Source: Deinandra increscens subsp. villosa (Eukaryota; Streptophyta; Magnoliopsida; Asterales; Asteraceae). Taken from it: a stretch of 64,000 bases of DNA. Both the position numbers and the translations under genes were made by a program. Below, piece after piece: positions 22,140-34,582 of this stretch (positions are counted from its first letter, which is position 1; every line of letters begins with the position of its first letter). Under the pieces are notes generated by a model that worked only from the letters and a program-made list of their open reading frames with translations, was not told the origin of the DNA and did not search any database. Location of the stretch: contig JBCNJP010000024.1 of the NCBI GenBank assembly GCA_039602395.1, forward strand, positions 1,319,594 through 1,383,593, in the 5' to 3' direction.

Positions 22140-24044
22140 ATGCATACGCGGCATTCCCGCAAGAAATCCCCGCTGATTTACAATCCGGAGATTGAGAGAA
22201 CAGCTCGGCAGAACCGAGCAGAGCAGAGAAACAGAAGAACCATGGAGGGCCAAAATCCAAACCCCAACCAAAATGCCAACATACACCAAAACCCAAATCC
22301 CAATCAGAACCCCAACCCGAACCCCAACATCCACCTAACCACAAATCCCAACCAAAACCCGAACCCAAATGAGAATCTCAATCAAGACCACCACCAACCA
22401 CAAAACCAAGCCCAGAATGAACTAGTGGACCCCGCCATGCCACAAAACATTCCTCCGGTTCATATCCCACCATTTCGGGTACATGGGCACGACTCTCTTC
22501 CATCCTTGTCTCCGAAATCCTCACACCATGATGAGGAAGGTTACCACTATCGGGTTAGGTATCCAGAACAACCCATCTTCCGCGAGGCACCACGACAACC
22601 CATATTCCGCCAGGCCCCACAAGAACAACCCCCACCACAACCATTCCGACAAGCTAACCAACCCCAATTCCGACAAAACCCAGTGTATGAGGAACAGGAT
22701 TGGCAAAGACAAGAGGAGCAGTGGGGGCAAGACGGGTATGACCAACATGAAGATGACGACGGATATGGGTATGGAGCGGAGCCATATGTTGAAGCTCCAA
22801 GGAATCGGGCACGAGCTCCACAGCAAAATGTTGCACCACAAGCGCCACGCGCCCCTCCCCCAAGAGGAGTACCACAATTCAATCAACACAATGGGGGAGC
22901 TCGCATTCAAGTGGAAGGTGGAGTCCCGAGGCTTGTTGTGAACCCACCGGTTCAAGGGGTAGCTGCTCATTTCAAATCAGTAGTTGTTCCAAGTTCATCC
23001 GCGGTAGTAACCCCCATGGGAACAAACAGACGAGCTTTTGAAGTTCGACCTCAATACTTAAGCCATCTACCAAAATTTTACGGGAAGAGAACCGAAGAGC
23101 CTTACCATCATATACACACATTCGAGTCAACTTGCATCCCTATTGGTGCAACGGGGTTTACATCGGAAGACGTAAAGTTGATGCTTTTCCCATACACCCT
23201 TAAGGATCGGGCACGAAGATGGTTCGAGAGTTTACCCGCCGGTAGTATCTTCACTTGGGCTCAAATGCAAGAAGTGTTCCTTGAAGAATACTACCCCATG
23301 AGAAAGACGAGCGAGGTTAAAGAGGAGATCCGATCCTTCCAGCAACATTCCGGTGAACCATTCCATGAAGCTTTCAACCGTTTCAAGGATTTGTTGCGAA
23401 AATGTCCACATCATGGGATTGACACGTGGGACCTCATCAAAACCTTTGCGGATGGCCTTTTTCCAGAAGACATCCGAGATTTGAACTCCATCAGCAATGG
23501 TACATTCTTAACTAACACGGAAGAAGTTGATTGGGGGCATATGGAAAGATTGAGCGCCACATCCAAGAGGCTTGCTCAAAACGGAAGACGGTCGAGATCC
23601 GTATCGGCCAAATCCGTTGACTATGAGGCGGAGGAAAGGATCGAGAAGCTCTGTCAGCAGACGCTCCTGTTGGAGAAACAGGTAGCACAAATGAAGTTGG
23701 GAGGAGCACCAGAAGAAGTGAAGGCAAGTGCACAATTTCTTGTGTGCACGGGTTGTGGCGAATTGGGCCATCTAGTTGATGCATGTTCTATCGGGGTTCA
23801 ACAAAGTGAAGATGTTAATTATGTGCAAGGAGCCATGAACTCCAACACTTACCATCCTAACCTTCGCAACCATCCAAATTTCAGGTACGGTAATGCTAAT
23901 AATCAGTTGAATCCTAACTTTCAAACTTCTAATGTGCAGGGTGGAGCTCAGACGCAATATCAAGGCCGGCCATCCGGTTACAACCAAGGGGGCTATCAAC
24001 GGAACACCTATACTCAAGGTGGAAATCCGCCCCAAAGGAGCTAG
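22140..24044 (+). pseudogene. gag: Gag of element F, with premature stop
   Basis: Starts at the ATG at 22140. The N-terminus is basic and then strongly Asn/Pro repetitive (about 22255-22400) and Gln/Pro-rich. The retrotransposon gag capsid domain spans about 23050-23500 (RARRWFESLP, EEYYPM, FADGL). A CCHC knuckle CTGCGELGHLVDAC is at about 23745-23786. The frame stops at TAG 24042-24044 but continues in phase to 24623, so the stop is a later mutation. It is expected to form the particle core of the Athila element and bind its RNA. Confidence 0.88.
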
Positions 24045-25250
24045 CAACAAGCTCAACCGACACCAGCACCGGAAGATGGGATGCAAACACAATTTGCCGC
24101 CTTGATGGAGAAAGTGAACTCAATTGCCGATGGTCAAAAGCAGCTATTCGATAAAGTTCAAGGGTTTGACCGGAAGTTCGAGCTCCAAGAAAAAACCATG
24201 GGAGCATTTCAGAAACAATTGGGCCAATTGGCGGCTGAGTCATCAAAGCGGGATCCGGGAAGATTGCCGAGCGACACCACCATCAACCCACAACATCAAC
24301 AGAATCAACCTTCCAGTTCGAAGAACACGCGACATGTGCCAATCAACAAGATCACAACCTTCCGATCAGGTAAGTCCGTAGATAATAAGGTGGGGGCACC
24401 TCCACCGCAAGTTGATGGGGTGTTGGAGGATTGGGTAAGCGACGATGAAAGTGAGCCGGAAACCGACCAAACAACCCCAAAGTCAGTTGCAACCGAGTCT
24501 AGTAACCCTAGGAACATAAAGAAAGTAACTTTTAATGAATTAGATAATAGGGTGATAGGTAATGAGGTGGTTGAACAGAAAAAGTCGGTCCCTTTTCCAA
24601 AAGCCTTAATTGAACCTAATTAGAAAACCACATCTAAACGGGGCCCACAACAAGATGAGATGTGGGATATTTTTAAACAAGTTAAAATCAATCTTCCCCT
24701 TTTAGATGCAATTAGGCAAATTCCGGCTTACGCAAAGTACTTGAAAGACATGTGCACTCAAAAGCAGAATTACAAGATTCCGAAACAGCTTGATGCAAAT
24801 GCAGATGTGAGTGCCATAATTTCAGGCATTTTGCCCAGGAAACTCCAAGATCCGGGGGCACCAATTATTTCAATTCAAGTTGGTGACTTTCAGATGACCC
24901 GTGCCCTTTTGGATCTTGGAGCAAGTGTGAGTATCTTACCGGGGAGCTTGTACGATCAGTATGATTTTGGACCTTTGAAAAAGGCCGACACTACGGTGAT
25001 TTTGGCCGATTTGACCCCTAAGCTTCCCCGGGGAATTCTATCGGATGTTATTGTTAAAGTTAATGAATTTTTCTATCCGGTAGACTTTTTGGTTCTTGAT
25101 TATGTGTCTGTTGAAAAAACCGCTCAACCAACGGTAATTTTGGGTCGACCTTTTCTAGCTACTAGTCATTCACAAATTGATTGTAGGTCGGGTACTGTTG
25201 ATATGACTTTTGGGAACCGTAAAATGCGGTTAAGTTTTTTGGAAATGTGA
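24045..25250 (+). pseudogene. Gag C-terminus and aspartic protease of element F
   Basis: The gag frame continues after the TAG at 24042, runs to a second in-frame stop TAG at 24621-24623, and goes on to 25250. The protease core is ALLDLGASVSILP near 24905, using the DLGA form common in Athila-type elements, with the conserved ILGRPFLAT block near 25139. A frameshift in a T-run near 25235 ends the frame, and a second shift is needed near 25322 to reach RT. Confidence 0.85.
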
Positions 25251-27047
25251 CTAACCCTCGGGAAGACGATGAATGCTTTCGGGTTGAAATTGTTGATGGT
25301 CTTATACCTCCATTTTCCCTTTTAATGAGGAGGATGGGACCCCCGAGGAGTTTGCTTTGTTTGGCAGGGGTTATGCAGATATGGTCAAGGAGATGGAAGC
25401 AGAAGATGAGAGCCAAGACTTGATGGCTGTGAGAGATCAAAGACCACCATGGTCTGTTCAAGTGGAGAGCTTACCGGAGCATATCGACTCACAATTGAAG
25501 CCTTCACTCGAATCACCACCCTCTCTTGAACTTAAAGAACTTCCTAAACACTTGAAATACAATTTTGTTGGTGAGAATAACACTCTTCCTGTCATTATTT
25601 CTGCAGGTTTGACCAAGGAGCAAGAAGAGGAGTTGATGAAGGTGTTAGTGAAGCATCGGGCGGCTATTGGGTGGACAATCGCAGATTTGAAGGGAATTAG
25701 TCCATCCATAGTCATGCACAAGATCATTACCGAGGAAGGAGCAAAGCCCGCGAGAGATGCACAAAGGAGGCTTAACCCGAATATGCGAGAGGTAGTCAAG
25801 AAGGAGGTGCTCAAATGGCTGGATGCAGGTATTATCTATCCTATCTCCGATAGCACATGGGTAAGTCCAACTCAAACCCTTCCTAAGAAAGCGGGAATTC
25901 AAATTGTTAGGAACGAGAAAGGTGAGGAAACAGCCACCCGACTGGTAACCGGGTGGCGAATTTGCATTGACTATAGGAAGTTGAATTCCGCAACTTCCAA
26001 GGACCATTTTCCTCTACCTTTCATTGACCAAATAATTGAGAAGTTGTCCGGTCAAATGTTTTATTGTTTTCTAGACGGTTATTCGGGGTACAACCAAATT
26101 GCCATTCACCCCGATGACCAACAAAAGACCACTTTTACTTGTCCTTATGACACCTTTGCTTTCCGGAGGATGCCATTTGGTTTGTGTAATGCCCCGGCCA
26201 CTTTTCAAAGATGCATGATGGCTATTTTTTCTGATATGATCGGGGATTCACTTGAAATTTTCATGGACGACTTTTCAATTTTTGGTACATCGTTTGAGTC
26301 TTGTTTGAACCAATTAACACGAGTCTTAGAGCGTTGCATAGAAACTAATTAGTGTTAAGTTGGGAGAAGAGCCATTTTATGGTTCAAGAGGGGATCGTGT
26401 TGGGACACGTGGTGTCAAGTCGTGGGATTGAGGTTGATAGGGCAAAAATCAAAGTAATTTCAACTTTGCCTCCTGCCACGAATGTTAAGGGCATTAGGGC
26501 ATTTCTAGGTCATGCCGGTTTTTATAGGAGGTTCATCAAAGATTTTAGCAAAATTACCAAACCTCTTTGCAAACTGTTGTTAAAAGATGAAGTTTTTGAT
26601 TTTAATGATGAGTGTCTAAATTCTTTTAACACTTTGAAAAATAAATTAATTGAGGCACCAGTTTTGCAAGCACCCGATTGGTCAATACCTTTTGAAATTA
26701 TGTGTGATGCCTCAGATTTTGCTGTTGGGGCGGTTTTGGGTCAAAGGGTAGATAAAAAACCGGTTGTGATCTATTATGCAAGTAAGACTTTAGATGGGGC
26801 TCAATTGAATTATACTACCACTGAAAAAGAATTACTTGCAGTTGTGTTTGCTCTTGATAAGTTCAGGTCATACATCTAGGGAAGCAAAGTGATCGTGTAT
26901 TCGGACCACAGTGCAGTCCGGTACTTGATGGAGAAGAAGGATGCCAAGCCGAGGCTCATTCGGTGGATCCTTTTGTTGCAGGAATTCAATCTGGAGATTA
27001 GAGACAAGAAGGGTAGTGAGAATGTGGTGGCGGACCATTTGTCCTGA
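25251..27047 (+). pseudogene. Reverse transcriptase and RNase H of element F
   Basis: RT motifs in order: RICIDYRKLN, LDGYSGYNQI, FRRMPFGLCNAPATFQ and the catalytic FMDDFS near 26265. A one-base frameshift lies at about 26349 just after RT. RNase H follows with CDASDFAVGAVLGQ, ASKTLDGAQLNYTTTEKE and VYSDHSAVRYL. In-frame stops occur at 26877-26879 (TAG) and 27045-27047 (TGA where CGA is expected). All catalytic residues that I can check are present, but the frame is broken. Confidence 0.9.
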
Positions 27048-28451
27048 TTGCCCCACATTAAAGCAGAAGAAGATGAATGGAGCATTAATGAGACGTTTCC
27101 TGATGAACAATTACTAAGTGTTTCTCATTTGCCTTGGTATGCTCACATTGTTAATTATTTGGCTGCAGGTACAATTCCGGAACATTGGCCCAGGAGAAAA
27201 AGGTGCATTTGAAGTCCCAAGCACACAAGTACATATGGGATGAACCGGATTTGTTCAAGGGAGGACCGGATCAAGTGATCCGGAGGTGCATACCAGAGTC
27301 GGAGGTACAAGCAGTGTTGGAGTTGGTTCACGCATCGGCATGTGGAGGTCACTTTAGTGGACACAAGACGGGTCACCGGGTTCTTTCATCCGGTTTGTTT
27401 TGGCCCACGCTTTTCAAGGATGCCTTTGAGTTCGTGAAGCACTGCACGAGATGTCAGCAGATGGGAAGCATCACAAAGCGTGATGAGATGCCTTTGCAAC
27501 CGATTTTGGTTGTAGAGATTTTTGATGTTTGGGGATTAGATTTTATGGGCCCTTTCCCTAATTCTAATGGTTTTCTTTACATTTTAGTAGCGGTAGATTA
27601 TGTGTCCAAGTGGATAGAAGCCATAGCTACTAAGACCAATGACCATAGTGTAGTTTGCAAATTTGTCCAACAAAACATCTTCTCTAGATTTGGAATCCCT
27701 CGTGTGATCATAAGTGATAGGGGGTCCCATTTCAAGAACTTTCAATTTGGCAAACTACTCAAGAAATATGGCATAGACCATTGAATTGCAACCCCATATC
27801 ATCCGCAAACAAGCGGTCAAGTGGAGGTTTCCAATGGGCAAATCAAAGAGATTTTACAGAAAACTGTGCGAATCGACCGCAAGGATTGGTCTTCCAAGTT
27901 AAATGACGCCTTGTGGGCGTATCACACTGCTTTTAAAACGCCTATTGGAACCACTCCCTATCGGTTGGTCTATGGAAAGGGATGTCATTTACCTGTTGAG
28001 TTAGCTCATAGAGCATTATGGGCTGTTAAAGAAGTAAACTTGAGTTATGATGCTGCAGGTAGAGAAAGGAAGCTCCAGCTGGGAGAATTGGAAGAATTAC
28101 GTGATGAGGCGTACGAGAGTGCAGCTGCCTACAAGAATAATATGAAGAAAGTGCATGATGCACGATTGAAGAAGATGGATTTCCAGGTAGGTCAAAAGGT
28201 ATGGTTATTTAACTCACGGTTGAAGTTGTTTCCAGGTAAGCTGAAAAGCAAATGGACGGGGCCATTCCTCATCACAAGTGTGGGGGGGGGGGGGGCATGG
28301 TAATTTCGAGATTAAAGACCTGGATGACCACCTGAGGCAGGTAGTTAATGGGCACAGGTTGAAGCCGTATTTGGAATCGGTAGACATTCACGGGCACATC
28401 GACAAAGATGATTACTTCTTGGCGCCCGCTTCTGAAAGCCCTGAAACGTGA
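27048..28451 (+). pseudogene. Integrase of element F
   Basis: After a frameshift at about 27180 the H2C2 zinc-binding domain is visible (CGGHFSGHKTGHR to HCTRCQQMG). The DDE core has GLDFMGPFP, SDRGSHF and QTSGQVEVSN. A TGA at 27782-27784 replaces an expected CGA directly before the third motif. The C-terminal GPF domain is disrupted by a run of 14 G at 28282-28295, after which the normal reading frame (HGNFEIKDL onwards) continues to a stop at about 28449. It would splice element cDNA into the genome if intact. Confidence 0.9.
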
Positions 28452-28793
28452 AAGGGAAGTACGGTCTGGCTGAAGACCTTAAAAACTTAGCGCTAACTGG
28501 GAGGCAACCCAGCGGTTTGTTTTTCGTTTCATTTTCGTGTGTTTTCGTAGTCTGTGTTAGATTTTACGTTTTGGTGTGTTTTTCAGGAAATCGGGAAGCT
28601 CGGGAGTGAATCTGTGCCATATACTGCGTTCCAGGTAAGTTTTAATAAAATTTCTGCAGTACACATGTTCAGTGGTGCAAAAGTGGTGTTTTTACCAGAG
28701 ATAGAAAATTTTTGAGGCCCCAAATTTTCAAAACTTTCTGCCAAAATAGGGCATGGGCGGTACGCCCCAGGTGGACCACATGTGGGCGGTACG
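28452..28793 (+). other. Non-coding region after pol in element F, cut by G
   Basis: No ORF of note. It contains one complete GGGCGGTACGCCCC word near 28754 and the first half of another, 'gggcggtacg', ending at 28793 exactly where element G begins. Confidence 0.75.
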
Positions 28794-29270
28794 TGTTGGT
28801 CCTCACTGATCTTTTACAGTGCAAATGACGATGTTTTTGAGAAGAAAACCAACTAAACAACAACAAAGATGATATTCAATAGCTCAAATGGGTTTTCAAG
28901 TATTGAACAATCACAACATGAACCAAGATGATGATAAGAGATGATTACAGCTACAATAATGATATGAAAAGCTCCTAGCCGTCACCAACACTTACCAAAA
29001 ACGCAGATTTCTTGTATAAGGGTTAAAAGGTTGCAAAAGTTGCAAAAGACTGCACAAAGACGGCTATTATATACTGTCCAGTGGACAGTTTCGCTGGCAG
29101 TTTCGCTGGCCAAGCGAAACTGTCACTGAGACAGTCTAAACTAGGTACCGAGTGAAACTCAGTTTCGCTCGGTAGTGTCGCTAGCTACCGAAATAGACAA
29201 AATACAAGATAAACTAATCTAAACAAGCTATCTAAACAAAACGATGAATTCCTCCCTACATTGATCTTCA
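28794..29270 (-). repeat. 3' LTR of element G (477 bp)
   Basis: On the minus strand it starts TGAAGATCAATG directly after a purine tract (29271-29290) and ends GGACCAACA at 28794. A TATATAAT box is at 29066-29073, with TTTCGC words at 29085-29187 upstream of it, including a palindrome with 9-bp arms AGTTTCGCT and AGCGAAACT at 29099-29121. Confidence 0.8.
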
Positions 29271-29307
29271 ATATTCCCCCTAGGGAGGGATTCAGCCAAT
29301 TGAATCT

Positions 29308-31892
29308 TCATTCTTCTGCTCCGGCTTCAATCGGGCTTGGCATCTTGTTCAGATCAGTTTCCCCCAAAACGTTTGACTCTTCAGCAACGGTAATTTCAGT
29401 CTCTGATTCCCCCACAACAATTGTTTCAGTAGCAACGGGGACCTCAGCAGGCTTCACAACATTTTCAGTAGATTTGTCAACAATGCTCCATGATCTATTC
29501 AATCGATTTGCCAAGTCTCTATCCTCTTCCATCTTATCTTCACCAGCCCTTACTTTTAGTGCTAAATCCTTGATTTCCTTAATAATTCCCCGGGCTTTGT
29601 TGGCAACCCTCATAAACAAGTTTGCCTCTTCTGCAGTGTCATCTCCAGCCCCATATCTGATAGGATTCTCGCACAAAGTCTTTAAGTCATCGTTGCTAAA
29701 GGAGAGTACTTCCATTGGATCAAACAATCTTATCTCCGCATCTTCTCCAATTCTTATAACCGCTTCACCGGATTGATTGTCATAGAACCGTTTCTTGAAT
29801 GCTTGCAGCCTTGACATCTGTTGATCCGGGATTCTAATCCGGCTCATAGTTTTAGCCGGTTTGAACTTCAAATAAACCTTAGGCATTCCGATCACTTCAT
29901 CGATTTCCGTCTTTGACTTCATCCTTTGACCTTTCGTATACCCAAAAGATACGAAGTCATCTTTTGCGGCCTGCTGAAGCATCTTTCTCAAATTTTCGCT
30001 CTTATGCTTTTGTCTTCATCGATGAGGGGGAGCTCAGCCAACCTCCTCAGATCCCATCTGGGTAAGGTCTTGAAACTCTCACGTTTGCGTATGTAGGAGA
30101 TGCTACCCCCTCTTCTTTTAATCATAAAGACATGAACATCAGTATTGAACTTCCAGCTGATGATATGCCTATCAGAATCTTTCTTCCTTTGATGTGAGAA
30201 ATTTTTAAAAAGAGGGGTCTGATCTTCAATTTCCGGCTTAGTGAACCATTCATCTCTTTTTAGATCAATGACCTCCTCGCTTACAGAGCTTATCTTAGCT
30301 TGATATGTAAGAGAATTTTCTTTCAAGGAGTAGCATTCAGGCTCTGAGAGAACATCAACTTCACCCTCTTCATCGCTTTCGTCAATAAGATGGAGAAATT
30401 GAGCCTGGACGACCTCGGGTTGTTTCTCTGTTTCAAAACTGTAAAGATTTACATCGCTTACGTTGATTGCATCCAAATCTTCAGCATTAGGGGCTCCACT
30501 ACCATCAGCCACATTCACTCCTGATCCACTTCCACCGGCTCCACCAGAACCACTACCTCCTACTCCACCAGCTTCACCAGAACCACTACCTCCCGCTTCA
30601 CCAGATGTAGACTTTGTGAAGTTAGTCATTGAATCAATTTCGGCTTCAGTCATTTGGTTTGGCATATTCAAGTGCCTCTTAATTTCATTCATCTCAACTA
30701 GCAGGGTCTTGATTAGTGAAGATTGTTTGACGATAATCTCATTCATGTTCTTGATCTGTATATCTTTTTCCTTCTCTCTAATTTCAGAATTAACCAGTTT
30801 GGTCTTGATCATACCCAATTCATTAGCCAAGGAGGTATTTACACCTCTGATGACATCTTCATCCAGTTCAGTCCTGGGATCAACCCTTCTCTTCTTGACA
30901 GCCTGCACTTCTTCTTCTGTTGGGGCACTCTGCTTATCTTTAGATTTCTTTCTGTGTTGAGCCAGGTTTTCAAGTTCATCTTCTATTTCGTCAGCAGGTT
31001 CTTTTCCTGAGCTTCTAACATACTGCTTCCTCTTTCCTTTTACATTTTCACTTTCCTTTCCATCAGCCCTTCTCTTTTTCTCATCTTCAATCAGTTTTTT
31101 AATGTAATCATACCTTTTCTCAGGATACATATGTTTCAGCAGGTATGTGGTGTACCCTGAGAAATCAGCTCTTTTTGCCGCACAGTCGGACAGGATTCTA
31201 GGATGCATAGGATTAACAATAAGAGCCACACTCTGCTTTGGCAATTCTGGCTCAAGGTGTTCTATAATCATTTCCAGGAACCTCGGATACAACAACCATC
31301 TAGACTTCTTTAGAGCTTGAATATTTGCTACCATAGCGTCAAAAATCCTTTGATGAATGTTTGCCTTCTTGCCTCTGTAAACCAACAACATGGCTTCAGC
31401 CCAAATCAAGTTTAAACCGTCTGATCCACCTTTTCTGTCGTCAAGGCAAGAAATGAAGACATGGGCGATGTATCTCCATTCTCTCGACAACAAGGACTTC
31501 TTAATCTCCTTTTTATTTTTCCACAACTCTCCTCCTTCATATCCCATGTCATGTTCAAAACCTCTCAGCACGTCCAGTTCTTTCATCTTTGTAACATCAC
31601 CGACATCTTCTTCCAGTTTAAGCGCTTCAGCTATTGTCTTCATTGAAATCACTATATCTTTTTGCATAACTCTGGCCCGGATGCATTCAGGTTTAGCTCT
31701 AACGTCATACACGGCCGTGAGCCAGAATTCTTTAATGTGTCTTTCATCGATGATCGGCGAGTAAGAAATCGCATGAAATATGCAAGACTGTTTCAACCAC
31801 GCGATGCAGTCTCTAAATCCGAGAGATTTGTCGGTGCTGTCATCCAGATATGCCGTGACGTTGCTCCGAGGCTCATGCTTTAAATCTGACAT
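29308..31892 (-). pseudogene. Env-like ORF of element G (one frameshift)
   Basis: The start chosen is the ATG at 31892 (MSDLKHEPR), four bases after a splice acceptor. About 860 residues in two frames joined at a two-base shift near 29990. N-terminal domain: YLDDS, HIKEFWLTA, MGYEGGELW, EWRYIAHVFISCL and LLYPRFLEMIIEHL. A Lys/Glu-rich middle and a predicted coiled coil (near residues 370-420) follow, then a Gly/Ser repeat (about 30515-30610) and a conserved C-terminal part (SWKFNTDVHVF). It is homologous to the ORFs of C and D. I see no signal peptide or membrane segment. Function unknown. Confidence 0.82.
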
Positions 31893-32650
31893 TTTTCTGT
31901 ACATGAAACCGAGAGCTTGTAAGTAAAACCGAACTTACATTAAATTAAATTAAATTTAAATTCAAAATTTAAAAATTGATAGTTTCGCTGCGACATTATA
32001 GATTCGCTAAGAGGCCACAAAGTCGCACACGGCGAAATAAACAGATTCGCGACAATGATCTCGGCGACACTGACCAGGTCAGTTTCGCCGAGACACTGCA
32101 GTTTCGCTGCGATATTGAAGTTTCGCCGGGGGCGAAACAGCAGTTTCGCTAGCAATCACGGCGACACTGTCAGCGAAAATTGGACATTATCGCTGAACAG
32201 TTTCGCTCATGACTGTGAACTTTCGTTCAGTTTCGCTGAAAGAACTCGCAGTTTCGCTGGTCGCGACTTTTCAATTTCGAAATCTGTAAATCCATTTTAA
32301 GCCCCGATTTTAACATAAAAACCAACTACAAACAGAATGCTCATCAAAACGAGTTCAATGCTTGTTCCAAAACAGTTTTAACATCGATTTAATAGCCGAG
32401 GACCCTCATTGACGATTCGACACAAAAACCCCAAAACTGATGCGGTTTAGATTGCGGTAAACTGATTATTTGACAAAGAAACACACTTACGTAAACACGA
32501 AATCGGTCAAAAAGAAGAAACAAACACAGTATTTTGCGAATATAAAAGTTCTGGCGAAAAAGAGAGTTTCGCGAGAGGAGTTGCAGGTTTTACGGCTAGG
32601 GTTTCGGTTAAAATGACCGGAAATCTCGATCAAGGGAATATATACGAGGG
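31893..32650 (-). promoter_or_regulatory. TATA box, leader and 594-bp intron upstream of G's env-like ORF
   Basis: Minus strand: TATATAT at about 32645-32637; donor TTTAC|GTAAGTG at 32491/32490; acceptor ATGTACAG ending at 31897; ATG at 31892. The layout equals that of elements C, D and E. Splicing and promoter activity are inferred. Confidence 0.6.
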
Positions 32651-32830
32651 TAGTTTCGCCCGTAGTTTCGCTCGGGCGAAACAGTAGTTTCGCCTGAGCG
32701 AAAAAGCATGTTCGCTCGAACCCTTTGATCAAACAGATTAGTTTCGCCAACATCGTAAGGACAAGTTCGCTGACTGCGTATACGGCGAAACTAAACAGGC
32801 GAAACAGTAGTTTCGCTGGAAACCCTAAAA
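31980..32830. repeat. TTTCGC/GCGAAA word-rich region of element G
   Basis: More than twenty copies of AGTTTCGC or its complement, in both orientations, lie at 31980-32270 and 32650-32830. The same word is clustered in G's LTR (29085-29187) but absent from its coding part. The right-hand cluster lies upstream of the TATA box on the minus strand. Confidence 0.85.
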
Positions 32831-34030
32831 ATTCAATTTTGACCCATTTCAGATTTTGAACTTTTGAAAAACCGACAAACGCACACAAATCAACAAACTA
32901 TTTACAAAGTATCGATCTTATCAAAAATAACGCAGAAAGAAAAATCTTTTTGAATTTTCAAAATGGGAATTAAAAACAACTATACAAGCAAACTTTAATT
33001 TTAATTTTTAGAGAAAGATCCAGACATGAGATCATATCAACCAATACGCATCATACACATTTCAATTTCAATTTTAATCAGCATGCAAGTCAAGCAGATC
33101 CCGAATGCATCATATTGATATTAAGCATGCACTAATAGTATTTAACATTTTTGGATATGCTTAAGGTGTATTAATCATGCACTGATCACCCAGCCTCACT
33201 CTATCAAAGACGTTAACAAATCATCATATTTATCATGATTTTTCTTTTAATTCTTTTTCAAGTGAGATAAGCGTTCATGATGTTTCATGCAAAAATAAAG
33301 CAGAACCCTAAGTGAACAGCAATCAGGTCGGCTGCTAAGCACGCAGAGAAAGCCCGATGCACTTAGGAAAATAAGAAATAGAAATAAAGCAGAAGTTGTA
33401 TATATCAACAACAATCAGGTCGGCTTTGTGGGCACGCAGGGAAAGTCCGATGATATATACTAAACACCAAGAAAATAAAGCAGAAACTCAATCAGCAGGT
33501 GATCAGGTCGGCCGCCTAGGCACGCAAAGAAGACCCACTAAGTCGAGTGTAAAAAATGGCATAAAGCCTTATTAGCAAAGCATGTGTACATCAGAACATC
33601 TCTTAAATGCAGAATCATTGCAACACTTATCAAGATATGAAAACTAGAGTAAATCAGGCAAACTTTATGTTTATATCCTACTCATAGATATCATATTAGG
33701 CATACACACCCAAAGATCATACAAGCACAATGCAGCTTTTATATTTACTCTATCCACGGCAGATAACGCAGGTTGATATACAATTATTTCTCACAAGGTC
33801 GGATCAATTTCTCATTTTTCATTTTTTTTTTTGAAATTGTTTATATACCAAATTTTCTGATTACTTTATTTTTCCCCCAAAATCCACAAATACTCTATTT
33901 TTGGATTTTCAATAATGAAATCAAAAACAAAACAAAAAAAGATTCGATCGATACTTGACACAATTTAGACAAATGCTTTGAAAGAAGACACACTCGAAGA
34001 AAGATTTTGACAAGGAATTCACAACGAATG
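32831..34030 (-). other. Post-pol non-coding region of element G
   Basis: Homologous to the post-pol region of E (for example around 62510-62590), including the purine tract TTTTGGGGGAAAAATAAAG at 33866-33885 and an AAAAATC/GATTTT motif at about 32938-32965. The stem-loops are listed separately. A short minus-strand stretch near 34010 (RCEFLVKI) resembles the end of RNase H in E (RFQFLLKI). Confidence 0.6.
33307..33548 (-). other. Three conserved RNA stem-loops (element G)
   Basis: Copy 1 at 33307-33367 has arms CCTAAGTG and CACTTAGG. Copy 2 at 33398-33460 has arms GTATATATCA and TGATATATAC. Copy 3 at 33486-33548 is degenerate, with only short pairs. On the minus strand each loop contains a version of GGACTTTCTCTGCGTGC and CCGACCTGATTG. 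Confidence 0.8.
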
Positions 34031-34582
34031 CAGGAGGGAGCAACGAGCCAATTTAAAGCAATTTTAGTGCGATTTACCCCAAATTCCCCCATAAGGTGGC
34101 ATAAATACGTTGATAAATAGTTATGAAAGAATTGCAAGGTAAATGGAACTAAAATACTCCCCTGATCGTATTCCAGTAGCAATTGGCCAAAAATCATTAG
34201 AAGATAGATGACATGTTCATTTATTTCTTGATTTAGTAGTTTGGCCAATCGATATGCTTAACCACAACAATTACCTGATACATGACATAAGAATTTAGTA
34301 TGATGACCTCAATAAAAAAAAACTTAAAATAAAATGAAGTTAAAAGAATATGTACAAAGTTATTATTAATTTTTTTTTAATATTTTTTTTAATTATTTGT
34401 TTAATTTCAGTTTTATTTTTCTTTTTAGTTTAATTTTTGTTTTTCTTTATAAAATTTTGAAAAAACCAAAAAAATTAAAAAATCGAAAAATCCAAAAATA
34501 GTTGGTGAATGTGACAATCAATTGCAGGAAGGCCCGGTTTATATGATTATTGTTATCTTGTGCTAACTTGCTTGATTTCAGG
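34031..34582 (+). other. Non-coding region of element F before its env-position ORF
   Basis: Very A/T-rich, with T-runs and a 'tccaaaaatagt' block also seen in F's leader (about 21857). It ends with the acceptor-like 'cttgatttcag' at 34572-34582 right before the ATG at 34583. Confidence 0.65.

Larger units (their letters stand above)
28794..34030 (-). mobile_element. Element G: 5'-truncated copia element with env-like ORF, inside F
   Basis: Minus-strand order from right to left: a few codons resembling the end of RNase H (about 34010), internal purine tract (33866-33885), three stem-loops (33307-33548), TTTCGC-rich region with TATA (31980-32830), intron, env-like ORF (31892-29308), polypurine tract and 3' LTR (29270-28794). 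No 5' LTR, gag or most of pol is seen. The right border is not determined; it lies between about 33960 and 34260. No target duplication matching 'gtacg' is found there. Confidence 0.75.

Noticed and set aside
22521..22970. Antisense ORFs over F's gag
   Set aside because: They mirror the Asn/Pro/Gln-rich gag codons and contain only low-complexity sequence.
29261..29776. Plus-strand ORF of 171 residues
   Set aside because: Antisense to the C-terminal part of G's env-like ORF.
30463..30960. Plus-strand ORF of 165 residues
   Set aside because: Shadow of the Gly/Ser repeat and coiled coil of G's env-like ORF on the minus strand.
33301..33548. CRISPR-like array (regular repeats with 'cgacctgattg')
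   Set aside because: Only three imperfect units with paired stems, in a plant retroelement; no array architecture or cas genes.
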